From: Abelmoschus esculentus
Taxonomy: Eukaryota; Streptophyta; Magnoliopsida; Malvales; Malvaceae
DNA: 64,000 nucleotides
Reading direction: 5' to 3'
Assembly: GCA_035048815.1 (NCBI GenBank)
Contig: JAUCBN010000028.1
Span: forward strand, 9,479,001 to 9,543,000
Part shown: piece by piece, positions 47,877 to 59,322 of the stretch
Position numbering within the stretch: the stretch's first letter is position 1
How the letters are laid out: every line of letters starts with the position of its first letter
Notes under the pieces: generated by a model
What the model was told of the DNA's origin: nothing
Databases searched by the model: none
The model's input: only the letters and a program-made list of their open reading frames with translations
Made by a program: the position numbers and the translations under genes

Positions 47877-50800
47877 ATGGATTCCGCGAGGAGTTGGTTT
47901 AAGAAACTCCAACATAAGAATGAAAAAGCAGAAAATTCACCAAAGAAAAAGAAAGATACGGAAAATGCAAGGTATGCACATAAGCCTCCTACTGATGGAG
48001 CTGAAGCACCTTCAACTGCTACCAAGCAGAAGGTTGCCGCTGCCAAGCAGTATATCGAGAACCATTACAAAGCTCAGATGAAGAACATGCAAGACAGAAA
48101 GGAGAGGTAATTTGCTTAAACACTAACATTAATTTAGCACATCTTGTATGAACAGACTGCCTTGCATATTGTAATTCATGGCAATACTTGAATTACTTTT
48201 TGCAAAATATATGTTGTGCTCCGCTCATATTTATGTTTTCACATAAACAGATTATGATGGTGGATTTCATATAATGTGTATTAAATGGTTATAACCTAGT
48301 GGACTTTGCATGATGTTTTGGTTTCCATTTGAGTTCATTTGTTTAATTAAGGACTTTCGATTTATTACTGAGACTAGGTTGTTTTCACACTAGTATAGGA
48401 TTTCTATTTCATTATTGTTTCTTATGGTGTGTTGTCATTTTGGTTGAACTGTTTTTCCTAACAAACATCTCTGTTGAACATAGACGTTGGATGTTAGAGA
48501 GGAAACTTGCTGATGCTGAAGTTACTGCAGAAGAGCAAATGAATATGCTGAAATTTTTAGAGGAAAAGGAAACGGAATACATGCGACTTCAGAGACACAA
48601 GATGGGTGTTGATGACTTCGAACTTTTGACCATTATAGGGAAGGGTGCATTTGGGGAGGTATTTTGTTTTTTCTATTTTGAATTTTACTTCTATTTTCAG
48701 TAATATAATTTCTTATATTAGTTTATGATTATATATTCCTTGGAATGCAATGTATGTAACATCTATATTTCTCCAATATGCATCTCCTCCCAGAGGTAAA
48801 ATACTGTTTAGCTTTAGTGTCATTGCCTTCATGATTTTCATCTTTCTTGTCTGGTGGCAAATTACAGGATACTGCATTAATTTTTTCCATTTCTGATTCT
48901 GCTGTCAACATGCAGGTAAGGCTTTGTAAAGAGAAAGCTACTGGCAATGTGTATGCCATGAAAAAGCTCCAGAAATCAGAGATGCTTCGCAGAGGACAGG
49001 TACTGTTTGGATTGTAATTTTTGTAAGTTATATTAGAGTACGAATCTTTAATTTAAATGTAAGTAGTTTTGTATTAATCATATCCTAATTCTAAAGGATA
49101 AGAGATTAGTTTGTAATTACTTAGAACTCTTAATAGGAGTCTAACTCTAGCATTAAAAGTCTTTAAAAAGACTTTCTCTTTAATCTTCACGATAGAATGA
49201 AAAAACAGTGAAATACATACTGTTTTTCATAAGTTTCTTCAATTTTCTCCTGATTTCTTTACACTACCTTAGAAATAGAGAAGTTGAGTAAAGGGAGTAA
49301 GGGTTTCTCACTTGACTCTGTTTGAGAGTTTTCTATTAGTGTAGGTGGAAAACTGACAGGTCCCTTTTCTTTTTAATTTCGTCAAATTGGGAGAATAAGA
49401 GCAGAGTATTTTATTTCAATGATTTCAGCTTGTTCTCTTTTATTTACTCTTCACGTATTTTATTTAGTAATGTTTTGAAATAGGGATACATTGTAATAGA
49501 AACAAATTTCTTCTAATGTTTTTTGCTGTCAATTTCCAAAGAAGATATTACATTTAAAGGTAACAGAAACAGGGTTAGATTGAGAAGACAAAAAACATAA
49601 AATTGTACTTAAATGATTGGATATTTAGTTAAGTATTGCTTTGAAGTATGAAGGCATTTTCTCCTGCATTATTCTTTCTCATATTTGTACCTCTCCCTGT
49701 CTAGGTCGAGCATGTCAAAGCAGAAAGGAATCTCCTTGCTGAAGTTGACAGTGAATGCATTGTCAAGCTCTATTGCTCATTTCAAGATGATGAACATTTG
49801 TATCTTGTAATGGAGTATCTTCCTGGGGGTGACATGATGACATTACTGATGCGGAAGGATATCTTAACTGAGGATGAAGCAAGGTTCTATGTTGGCCAGA
49901 CCGTTCTGGCAATTGAATCCATCCACAAGCATAACTATATCCACAGGTTTTCTATTTTTCATGATCATGTTTTCATGTGATATTTTTCATATGCATATAA
50001 AACAATCTAAAATTCTCCCATGGCTCATGGTTGGATTTTTTCACCACCCTAACCATTGTAGTTTGTTCTTTTAGTTTATTGTAGCGTGTGGAAAAAAGTT
50101 CACTTTTCTTTGATGAAAATTTTCTTTTTACTGGTCTATCTTTCAGATATTCAAACCTTTATAATTATATATATCTGGAAAGAATATCCATCATGGCTTC
50201 CCTCTATACCACATGAAGACACACAAAGGAAGAAAAGGAAGAAATTGTAGTCATCTTTACAGTCCTTTTCTTTTTCATGATAGGGATATCAAGCCTGATA
50301 ATTTATTGCTTGACCGTAATGGCCATATGAAACTCTCGGACTTTGGATTGTGTAAGCCTCTTGATAGTAGTAGCTTTCCTGACTTTAGAGACGATGACCA
50401 TGGAGGGGGTAGAAACATTAAATCCTCAATGGAGAGTGGTAGACATTCTAATCTTCCTACGACACCTAAGCGGACACAACAGGAGCAGTTGTTACATTGG
50501 CAAAAGAATAGGCGAACATTGGTATGCTTTTTGCTTCCACAAGTGGTGTTTATAGGTTGTAAAGAAGCTTTGGTTAATTGCTATTGATTGAATGCTGTTT
50601 GTGTTTTATTCCTTTCTTTCAACTGAAATGTAGAGGTATAAGACTTGTATATCATGCTTTTATCAAACTGTTGTTGGCATCTTAAGCTAGCAAAATTTGC
50701 TTTTCTTGTCAAAGGAAAATCTTAAAATATGCATAAATTTGACCTCTGTTTGTAAGGCCTGTTACAGTAAAAGGTGTGCTAGTTATTGCAATGAATTGAA

Positions 50801-52446
50801 ACTTGCTCCTTGAGGTTCAAGATTGGACCCTCTGCAGTGAAGTGGCAATTTCAATTCTCCTACTCTTCCTTTCTCTCTCCACTCTGGATCATATTTAGGA
50901 CTTGCCCATAAGTGTTATTTCTATCCATACTGGAAACTCATGTTAGATATTTCTAATGCAGAATTTTATTTGTTGCGTGTGCTTGCTTTGATTTCTATTT
51001 CTAAAAATTTATTACAACTTGCTGGTTTCAATAGTCAATAGACTAACAAAACTTGTTTTCTGGAACAAAACTACTGAAACTAAAAAATATGGCTTGACAG
51101 TGGTTTAGATGTTTTCTTTCCCAAAAATCGAAGGTTTATATTTCATTTAAATTGCCATATGCATCTTCTTAAGGCACTTCTCTTGTTTAACGTTTGTTTT
51201 ATAATGGTTTTGCAATGTTCCATTTAGGCTTATTCAACAGTTGGTACTCCTGACTACATTGCCCCAGAAGTTTTGTTGAAGAGAGGATATGGGATGGAGT
51301 GTGATTGGTTAGTCTGTTGTCTTACCTCTTACATTCTTTTTATCTTCTCTGTAAATATATTTTGAAGGATTCTCCTGTAGGTGGTCGCTTGGGGCAATTA
51401 TGTTTGAGATGCTTGTAGGATACCCACCTTTCTATTCTGAAGAACCTTTGTCGACATGTAGGAAGGTAACTGAAGAAGTTGACTTTGTGCTTATAATTAT
51501 GTACGCTTAGATATGCATATTATGAATTTTGTAACACAAATGAAAATTTGATGTTTTTTAAAGATCAATGATCACCTATCTCTTTTTTAACAACTTACCT
51601 ATCTGCCAGAACAAGATGAGCAAGTAAAATTACTTTTTGTTAATCAAGTTGGTTGATCCTGAAGCTAGCAAATAAATGAATCAACTTGGGCTTAGCAAAG
51701 GCATCAGTTGAAGTACTTTGCTATGTTCTCCATTCTACTAATTATTTGTCTAAGCGTCTATTGCTTTTAACATTGATGACATAAAGATGCTCCTAAAAAT
51801 GATCAACTGGAAAGGACTGAGTAGCAAAATGGTCCGAACCCAGCTCACTCATTAATTTATTCTTGATTTATTTGCTGCATATGAGGAAGTCTATCGAATT
51901 AAAGGTATTAGATCCTTAAACCCCCTTTACCTTAAAGGGAGGCCTAGTCTTGGCTATTCATTCAGAAAAATAGTCAATAGATTTATATCATTTTATTCAA
52001 TTTATCTATAACAGTTTGAGGTAGTGCACTAAGAGTCAGATGCTTCTTTAGAGTTTAATCGCTGATGATCTACTGATTTATTGACAATGATGAACAAACT
52101 AATATCATGAGTGCAGATCGTAAATTGGAAAACCCATTTGAAATTCCCTGAAGAAGCCAAGTTATCTGCTGAAGCTAAAGATCTCATACGTAAACTCCTT
52201 TGCAATGTTGAGCAGAGACTTGGAACCAAAGGGGCGTATGAAATAAAGGTAGAATAATTTATTGCTTCTCTCTTTTTCATTATCGAGGGCAAGAATGATA
52301 CATGTTACTGAGCATCGAGTTCATCATATCAGTCACACCCATGGTTCAAAGACATTGAATGGGACAGATTATACCAAATGGAAGCTGCATTTATACCAGA
52401 GGTTAACGGTGACCTGGATACACAAAACTTTGAAAAGTTTGAAGAG
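47877..52446 (+). CDS. NDR: NDR/LATS-family AGC serine/threonine protein kinase, nine exons, 3' end outside the window
   Basis: Exons: 47,877-48,106; 48,484-48,658; 48,916-48,999; 49,705-49,946; 50,284-50,521; 51,228-51,307; 51,381-51,465; 52,117-52,248; 52,333-52,446. All introns are GT-AG and phases fit, giving 460 codons without a stop. The N-terminal MOB-binding region (about residues 46-80, KQKVAAAKQYIENHYK) is followed by the kinase domain. It has a glycine loop GKGAFGEV (129-136), ATP-binding Lys151 (AMKKL), Glu170, HRDIKPDN with Asp245, and DFG at 263-265. An NDR-typical insert follows with a basic TPKRTQQEQLLHWQKNRRTL end, then the activation-loop Ser326 in AYSTVGTPDY and APE (335-337). 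The family acts with MOB co-activators downstream of Ste20-type kinases, in polarity and cell growth. The C-terminal tail with the hydrophobic motif (roughly 80 residues more in relatives) must be beyond the nested copia elements in the next intron. The gene is likely functional if that intron is spliced; otherwise truncated. Confidence 0.93.
49000..49704 (+). other. Intron 3 of the kinase gene
   Basis: 705 bases between CAG/GTACTG and CTGTCTAG/GTC. AT-rich, no ORF or element recognised. The other introns are 72-809 bases and equally featureless. Confidence 0.8.
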
Positions 52447-52684
52447 GTTAGTAGTAGAAGTTTATCTTACTGGGTTATTTTGGTATTATTCAATCCATGC
52501 AGCTGATCATATGGAGTAGGATATTGCTCTGATTATTTGAACTTGAATATGTTAACCTTTGTATTCAGTAGTTTGATCTTCAAATTCCAGTTTCATCACG
52601 CATTCAATGATTTGGGTGCTATCAAGCTAGAAATTCCTAATTTTGACTCATCAGCAAATATGGCTTATACTTGAACTAAACTAC
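52447..52684 (+). other. Start of intron 9 of the kinase gene, before the copia insertion
   Basis: The donor GAAGAG/GTTAGTAG follows codon 460. The next 238 bases have no further exon with the expected NDR C-terminal tail. At 52,685 a copia LTR begins, so the rest of the intron and the last exon or exons are off the right edge. Confidence 0.7.
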
Positions 52685-53748
52685 TGTCGGTTAGTAGATT
52701 GTAATTAGTATATAATATCTTTATTAGCAAATATTTTTTTTATTATAATCCTTTATTTTAAGGGATTATATCTCTTAGGATTATTATCTTTCCAAAATTA
52801 TTGTTTTCTAAACTAGAGACTTGGTTTGTTATATAAATATGTAATGTCCTATTGAAATAAAATATAATAGAGTATTCTTTTCTCTATTTTCTACTATGTT
52901 CTAGGGGTGGGCAAAACTCGAATCGACTAGAAAAAAAATGATTTTTTTTTTCAAATTTCGAGTTATTTGAGTCGAGTTATTCGAGTTGTTTAAATTATTT
53001 GAGTCAACTCGAATAACTCGAGTGAATTTCGAGTTCGAGTCGGTTTTGGATTTTAGAAGTTCGAATATTCGAAAAACCAAAATTTAATTTTGAAATTTTA
53101 CATTTTGGTCACTATTTCATAATTTTTCAATTGAACTCCGATTCAGTCGCATTTTTTTATATTCATTTTTTTGGATGAACACGAGATTAAGAATAAAAAG
53201 TATTAATTAAATGAATATTCCTTAGGACCTAGAACTTTTAAAAATTTATTATTAGGTCCCTAAAGTTTTGAAATTTTATTGTTTAGCAATTAAATGATAA
53301 ATATTGATTTATGTGATAATAATTTACTATTAGGTCCTTAAAGTTGTGGAGCCATTATATTTGTTTGTCCTTGATTTCAAGATTTATTGTTCCGAATAAT
53401 TTTTCGGTGCTTTCGATACAATTTTTAATGAGACCGTACTTTAATGATGTAACATATTACCTATAAAAATATTATTATAAATATATTATATTAAAATCTT
53501 ATTTACACATGTAAAAAAAACATATGAAGAAGTCTTTATCACATTAAACAATAATATTATAAATAATTGTTTAAAACTTGACTCGATTCGACTCGAATTT
53601 TATAAACTCGACTCGACTCAAAAAAAATTTCAAATAAAGTTTGAATGATAAAATAAGACATGTCAACTCGAATAACTTAAAATTTTTTCACTCGACTCGA
53701 TCGAATACCCAGTCGTACTATGTTCTACATGTTTCTCACAAAATAACA
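52685..53748 (+). repeat. 5' LTR of the host copia element, split by a MULE-like insertion
   Basis: It starts TGTCGGTTAG and ends AAATAACA right before the PBS. A TATA-like stretch TATATAAATATG lies near 52,832. Removing 52,903-53,726 restores CTATGTTCTACATG. Confidence 0.7.
52903..53715. mobile_element. MULE-like non-autonomous element with 11-bp target duplication
   Basis: The direct repeat TACTATGTTCT flanks it (52,892-52,902 and 53,716-53,726). It begins AGGGGTGGGCAAAACTCG and ends CGAATACCCAGTCG, with weak inverted similarity. Its interior is dominated by ACTCGA/TTCGAGT words. No transposase. The 9-11 bp duplication points to the Mutator superfamily; other classes are not excluded. Confidence 0.6.
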
Positions 53749-53826
53749 TGGTATCAGATTAGATTGATCCAATCTCCTATTCTTAAATCATTCTTGATCT
53801 CTCAATCTATTTTTTCTCTTCTTTCG

Positions 53827-54693
53827 ATGGCTTCCTTCATGATGTCAACAGTCCAACAGATAGAGGATTCTGTCTTAATTCCAAACTCCAATTCTGGTAG
53901 CAAACAAAAGAGGAGGAGATCTTGGTGTGACCACTGCAAGAAGGTTGGAAATGTGATAGACTGATGCTGGAAATTACATGGAAAACCAACAAAATGGTAG
54001 CCCTCTCTGTCAAGATTTCAGAAAGTTCATCTTGCATCTCATGAGCATTCTTCCAATAGCTTTAGCAAGGAGCAGATTGAAAAACTTAAACAATTTTTTT
54101 TGCCAACACTTGTCTAAGCTTGAGTCTACTGCTAATGAAGGCAAAATTTCTTACCTGGCCACAATAGACTCATTCGGTTGGATTGTAGACTTTGGTGCTT
54201 CTTGCCGTATGATAGGAAACCCTCGTCTATTTTACAGATATAACAACTGCAATTTAAAGTCCTCTATCAAGATTGCAGATGGGTCTCTCTCCAAAGTAAA
54301 AGGAAGTGGTTCTATTCAATTGAGTGACAAACTAGTTTTTTTCTGATTTTTTTATGTTCCCAACCTGGCCTGCAATTTGTTATTTGTGAGTAAATTGGTT
54401 CATGATGTTAGGTGTGATACTAATTTTAGAATTGATGGTTGTATTTTCAGGCACGGGGCTTGAAGATGGTTATTGGTAGTGCTAGGTTATCTAATGGCCT
54501 TTACATCCTTAATGAAGTACCCTTTCATACTTTTTATATTCCTGGTTGCCTTACGGCGTAAGGTTTTTCTACTAGCCTTTTCAATGATATTATGTTGTGG
54601 CATTATAGACTAGGACATCCAAATTTTACGTACCTTACAGAGTTGTTTCCCAAGTTATTCATTAATAAAAACCCTACCTCTTTTACTTGTGAA
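53827..54693 (+). pseudogene. gag end, protease and start of integrase of the host copia element
   Basis: It begins with ATG at 53,827 (MASFMMSTVQQIED). A copia zinc knuckle starts WCDHCKKVGNVID, with a stop where the next residue should be. The protease is WIVDFGASCRMIGNP (about 54,178), with D-F-G-A for the usual D-S-G-A. FYVPNLACNLL follows at about 54,349, and the pre-integrase motif LWHYRLGHPNF at about 54,596. The text breaks off at SFTCEV where the next element inserted and continues at 57,959. Confidence 0.8.
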
Positions 54694-54694
54694 G

Positions 54695-55011
54695 TGTTGG
54701 TTAGTACGTATAATTATGGGAAGATATTATTCTAGATTAAGTATGGGAATATATTATGTATCTTTTAGTTATGAAAAATTTCTTAGAATACTGAGGATTG
54801 TATCTTTAATTACCTGGAATACTAAGTCAATCTTTATATAAATATGTACTCTTCTTATGAATTTAATAAGAGAAAAATACCTAGAAAACTACACTTGTTC
54901 TCTGAAAAATATTCTCTTTCATTCTTTTCAAACATCAAATCCTTAACCACAGATCATACGCAAATCACCATCTTTCATTTTATCTTTAGCTATCATGGCC
55001 GCTTTCTCACA
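54695..55011 (+). repeat. 5' LTR of N1
   Basis: 317 bases, TGTTGGTTAG...TTTCTCACA, immediately followed by the PBS. A TATA-like TTATATAAATATG lies near 54,834. Confidence 0.88.
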
Positions 55012-55244
55012 TGGTATCAGAGCCAAAAATGATCTTTATGTTATCATCGTTGTTGCTATCTCTAATCAAAACAAGTCGACGATTTAATTTTTCAGATAAA
55101 CGTTTTTATTTTTCGTTGATGTCATTAGACCACACTCGTTCCTTGATTTCTCCTTCGTTAGAATCTTACATTTCTGGTGAAATTTCTTCTCGTTTATTTT
55201 TTTTATATTCTCTATTTAATGGTTTTTATCTTATCAATAAAAAA

Positions 55245-55480
55245 GATAGATGAAAGGTTATAGTTTAGCCTTAAAAACTATTTGGTTTCTATCTTAGCCA
55301 TCCATTGTAAAAGATAATGAAAGGTTATAGTTTAGCTTTAAAAACTATTTGGTTCTATCTTAGTCATTTGTTCCAAAAGATAGAAAAGGTTATAGTTTAG
55401 CCTTAAAAACTATTTTGTTCTATCTTAGCCATCCATCCAAAAAAGATAGATGAAAAAGTTATAGTTTAACTTTAAAACTA
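55245..55480 (+). repeat. Hairpin minisatellite in N1, about four units
   Basis: Each unit of 60-70 bases contains GGTTATAGTTTAGCCTTAAA and then AACTATTTGGTTCTATCTTA. ATAGTTT and AAACTAT, and GATAG and CTATC, pair within one unit, so every unit can fold into a stem-loop. Confidence 0.82.
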
Positions 55481-55579
55481 GATGATATTCTTTAAGGATT
55501 CTGCATCAAAGATTCAAGCTGAAATTCTAGTCTGTGTAACTATTAGCTTGAGGGGGAGTGTAGTTTCTTTTGATCACTT

Positions 55580-55824
55580 CATATATCATGCACATCATAT
55601 TCAAAGACTTATTTCCGGTAAAGATGTTGATCTATTTGCATTTTAATGCAAATCTCAAACATCCATTTCAGAGAAGGTCATCAATGGGATTGTAAAGCTT
55701 CAACACACTCCTACCACGAATTAAGTTGCAGATGTTTTTATCAAGACACTTCTCAAAGTAACCTTTGATAGTGTTTTATTCAAACTGGATGTATACAATA
55801 TAGACACACCAGTTTGAGGGGGAG
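55580..55824 (+). pseudogene. RNase H tail of a copia element and polypurine tract in N1
   Basis: Degenerate frame with QHTPTTN, VADVFIKTL, FKLDVYNIDTPV and GGVL, the usual end of copia polyproteins, then GTTTGAGGGGGAG and the LTR. This shows that N1 derives from a coding copia by deletion of gag, protease, integrase and RT. Confidence 0.75.
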
Positions 55825-56058
55825 TGTTGGTTAGTACGTATAATTATGGGAAGATATTGTTCTAGATTAAGTATGAGAATATATTATGTATCTTTTACTT
55901 ATGAAAAGTTTCTTAGGGAATATATTATGTATCTTTTAGTTATGGAAAGTTTCCTAGAATACTAAAGATTGTATCTTTAGTTACCTAGAATACTAAGTCA
56001 GTTTTTATATAAATATGTACTCTTCTTATAAATTTAATAATTAGAGAAAAATACCTAG
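55825..56058 (+). repeat. 3' LTR of N1, first part
   Basis: Starts TGTTGGTTAG. It contains an internal duplication of the AATATATTATGTATCTTT segment not present in the 5' LTR, and stops at CCTAG where N2 inserted. The second part is 57,826-57,953. Confidence 0.85.
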
Positions 56059-56389
56059 TGTTGATTATTCAATAAGTGTTAGAGCTTGAGAAGAAGTCTA
56101 AATTAACGAGGAGTGTTAGAGTTTTTTATTTAATATATAATTAAAGTTTATTCCTAATTAGTAGTTTAGATTTATTAGAAGTTTTATTTAAATTAGGAAT
56201 AAATATTATTTAAATTAGAGATAAAGCATAATTTTAGTTATATTAAAACTCTATTTTAGCCTATTTAAAGATCTATTCTGTAATCATTTGATATTCAAGA
56301 ATAATAAGAAAATACAGAGAAATACTTTGTTCTTTCTAAAAAATATCATCTTCCGTTGCATCTACAACTATCATGGCCCCTTTCTCACA
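56059..56389 (+). repeat. 5' LTR of N2
   Basis: TGTTGATTATTCAATAAGTG...TTTCTCACA. Fewer than 20 differences from the 3' LTR by eye, nearly all transitions. Confidence 0.88.
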
Positions 56390-56609
56390 TGGTATCATGA
56401 GCCAACAACGATCTTGATATCGTCAACATTGTTGTCATCTCTAATCAAAAACATATCGACAATATGATTTTTCAGATACACATCATTTTTTCTTTTCCGT
56501 TGATGTCATTTGACCACACTCATTCCTTGGCTTCTCTCTCGTTGGAATCTTACATGAAATTTCTACTCGTTTACTTTTGTTGCTTCTTTATTTAATGGTT
56601 CTATCTTAG

Positions 56610-57125
56610 CCAATAAAAAAGATAACAAAAAAGGTTATAGTTTAGCCTTAAAAAAACTATTTGATTCTATCTTATCTATCCGTTTCAAAAGATAGGAAAA
56701 AATATTGGAGAAAATGTTATAGTTTAGCCTTAAAAAACTATTTGGTTCCATCTTAGCCATCTGTTTCAAAAGATAGGAGAAAAGATGGAGATAAAGGTTA
56801 TAGTTTAGCCTTAAAGACTATTTGGTTCTATCTTAACCATTTGTTTCAAAAGATAGGAGAAAAGATTGGAGAAAAGGTTATAGTTTAGCCTTAAAAACTA
56901 TTTGGTTCCATCTTAGCCATCTGTTTCAAAAGATATGAGAAAAGATTAGAGAAAAGGTTATAGTTTAGCCTTAAAAACTATTTGGTTCCATCTTAGCCAT
57001 CTATTTTAAAAGATTAGAGAAAAGGTTATAGTTTAGCCTTAAAAAACTATTTGGTTTTATCTTAGCCAACCATCCAAAAAGATAGATGAAAAGGTTATAG
57101 TTTAGCCTTAAAAACTAGATAATAT
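56610..57125 (+). repeat. Hairpin minisatellite in N2, about seven units
   Basis: Same unit as in N1 (GGTTATAGTTTAGCC ... TCTATCTTAGCCATC), with variable spacer length between units. Confidence 0.82.
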
Positions 57126-57489
57126 ATTTTTTAAAGGATTCTATATCAAAGGTTCAAGTTGGAATTCTAGTCTGTATAACTACCAACTTGAGGGGGAGTG
57201 TAGATTCTTTTGATCACTTCGTACATTATTCACATTAAATCTTTTAATCAAAAACTATATGTTGGAGCATCTCAATCAAAGACTCCTGACTCGAGAACAA
57301 GTAGCATTTTTCTCGAAGAAACAACATAAGAAAAAAGAGTAAGGCATCAGAATCCTCTCAATCTAAGATTCCTGACTCGAGAACAAGGAGCATTTTTTCT
57401 CGAAGAAACAACAGAAGAAAAAGAGTAGGGCATCACATCCAAGATTCAAGCTGGTGTTCTACTACGTTTGTTCATCAGCTTGAGGGGAG

Positions 57490-57820
57490 TGTTGATTATC
57501 CAAGAAGTGTTAGAGCTTGAGGAGAAGTTTAAATTAACGAGGAGTGTTAGAGTTTTTTATTTAATATATAATTAGAGTTTATTCCTAATTAGTAGTTTAG
57601 ATTTATTAGAAGTCTTATTTAAATTAGGAATAAATATTATTTAAATTAAAAATAAAGTATAATTTTAGTTATATTAAAACTCTATTTTAGCCTATTTAAA
57701 GGTTTATTCTGTAATCATTTGATATTCAAGAATAATAAGAAAATACAGAGAAACACTTTGTTCTCTCTAAAAAATATCATCTTCCGTTGCATCTACGGCC
57801 ATCATGGCCCCTTTCTCACA
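57490..57820 (+). repeat. 3' LTR of N2
   Basis: TGTTGATTATCCAAGAAGTG...TTTCTCACA, followed by the target duplication CCTAG. Confidence 0.88.
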
Positions 57821-57825
57821 CCTAG

Positions 57826-57953
57826 AAAACTATACTTGTTCTTTGAAAAATATTCTCTTTTATTCTTTTTTAAACATCAAATCCCTAACCACAGATCATA
57901 CACAAATCACCATCATTCATTGCATCTCTGGCCATCATGGCCTTTTTCTCACG
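57826..57953 (+). repeat. 3' LTR of N1, second part
   Basis: It continues AAAACTATACTTGTTC, matching the 5' LTR of N1 from about 54,888, to CTTTTTCTCACG at the end. Confidence 0.85.
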
Positions 57954-57958
57954 TGAAG

Positions 57959-58267
57959 TGTGTCAAATGGCAAAACATACTCGACAATCATACGCTCCTT
58001 CCACATTTAAACCGACTTCTTTATTTTCTTTAATTCACAGTAACATTTGGGGCCCTTCTAAAGTTAAAAGTTTATCTGAGTGTAGATGGTTTGTTTCATT
58101 CATTGATATGATTATTCTAGTACTACTTAGACATTCCTCATGAGGGAAAAAGTTGAGGTTGAGACAATTTTTAAGAATTTCTTTCATATGGTTGAAACAC
58201 AATTTGACAGGCACATTAAAACTGTAAGAAGTGACAATGGTAGTGAATATCTTAACAAGTCCCTAGG
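57959..58267 (+). pseudogene. Integrase core start of the host copia element
   Basis: CQMAKHTRQSYAPSTFKPT, SLIHSNIWGPSKV (first catalytic Asp of D-D-E changed to Asn in HSN), RWFVSFIDM, and after a frameshift VETQFDRHIKTVRSDNGSE with the second Asp. It ends at NKSL where the SIRE-like element begins. Confidence 0.78.
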
Positions 58268-59308
58268 TGTTAGGCTTGGAGTGGTTCGATGCACAACCGA
58301 ATTTACTTGCCAAGTAATGGAGAATTGGTTAATTTGGGTGGATATGTGTGGAAGCAAAAATATAGATAATGACACAATGATTTATAGTGGTTCGGTCTCG
58401 TCTACATCCACTACCTTAGCTTTCCACTAAAGATTTCCCAAATTCACTAAGAATTTCAACCTTTTGAGGCCAAAGAGATAACCTTACAATCCTAGACTCA
58501 AACCCGAATCTAGCATCCAAAGTTCACAACCCGAACTTTGAAAATTCACTCAACAAAGAGAAAACTTAGCAAACTTGTTTAATCCTTCAAATAAGGCTAA
58601 TGTTTGCAATTTAAGCACTCACTCAATTCCTAATTACACTTAAGTATATATGACAATTAAGCTTACAAGTGTTTGTCTACCCAAATAATAGGAATTTAAG
58701 TACTAAAACAATTTCTCATCATAATGTTGTTATAATGTGATCATTAGTCTTTTTTTGATGCTTGAGCCTTTCTTTTATTATCTCAAATGAGTTTCTAGTT
58801 GTTTATGACCGTTGGGATGTTTTGGAGCCGTTTGGAGCTGATTACAAGGCTTATTTCTTCTTCTGGTGTAGGCGGTATCGAAACACGTGAAGGTTGTTTC
58901 GAAACAGCTATTTTTGGAATATTCGTTGAGTTGCATTTATGAATAGGTATCGATACCAGTATCGATACCGCTCTTAGCCATTGTGTTTTTTTATAAAATC
59001 GTTTTGACCGTTGGGGTGTATCGAAACAGAACATCACAGTGGTGAAAAGGTATCGATACCACTGTGGTTTTGCCTTTGAAACCATGGCATTGAAGAACAG
59101 GTATTGGAACACCTTGAGGGTGTATCGAAACACCTGGGTAAAAATTAGTTCTTTGTGTTTCTTTAAATCATTCAAAACATATTTAAAAACTTTCAAAAAC
59201 ATCTTAAATATATTTTTAAGTTGTTTGGACATAAGAAACATTTTTGAAGTCTTTTCAAATTAGTCTAAAACTAATTTTTAATTATTATATCAAAACATTA
59301 GTTCTACA
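58268..59308 (-). repeat. 3' LTR of the SIRE-like element
   Basis: 1,041 bases, TGTTAGGC...TTCTACA on the + strand. It contains a palindrome cluster (58,870-59,130). Confidence 0.82.
58870..59130. repeat. TATCGATACC palindrome cluster in a copia LTR
   Basis: Perfect GGTATCGATACC at 58,946-58,957 and 59,049-59,060, plus AGTATCGATACC, GTATCGAAACA and TTTCGAAACA variants. Confidence 0.88.
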
Positions 59309-59322
59309 ATTTCCCTCTTTTT
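59309..59322 (-). other. Polypurine tract of the SIRE-like element
   Basis: Minus strand AAAGAGGGAAAT directly before TGTAGAACTAATG, the LTR start in that orientation. Confidence 0.7.

Larger units (their letters stand above)
56059..57820 (+). mobile_element. Non-autonomous copia element N2, nested in the 3' LTR of N1
   Basis: Two 331-bp LTRs (56,059-56,389 and 57,490-57,820) flank a 1.1-kb interior. Target duplication CCTAG (56,054-56,058 and 57,821-57,825). PBS TGGTATCATGAGCC at 56,390; polypurine tract CTTGAGGGGAG before 57,490. The interior has no coding domain, only a leader similar to that of N1, the hairpin minisatellite, and a duplicated 70-odd base block (57,268-57,343 and 57,362-57,437). 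Confidence 0.88.
54695..57953 (+). mobile_element. Non-autonomous copia element N1, nested in the host copia
   Basis: 5' LTR 54,695-55,011, PBS TGGTATCAGAGCC at 55,012, internal region with a minisatellite and an RNase H tail, polypurine tract GTTTGAGGGGGAG before 55,825, 3' LTR 55,825-56,058 plus 57,826-57,953. Target duplication TGAAG at 54,690-54,694 and 57,954-57,958. The host integrase reading (CEV then CQMAKHTRQSY) resumes directly after it. The 3' LTR ends CACG instead of CACA. Confidence 0.85.

Noticed and set aside
47877..52446. Kinase gene as a processed or dead pseudogene
   Set aside because: Introns are present, all junctions are GT-AG in phase, catalytic residues are intact and there is no stop in 460 codons.
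55245..57125. Regularly spaced repeats resembling a CRISPR array
   Set aside because: Plant nuclear DNA, units diverge, spacers are themselves related, and the array lies inside copia elements with target duplications.
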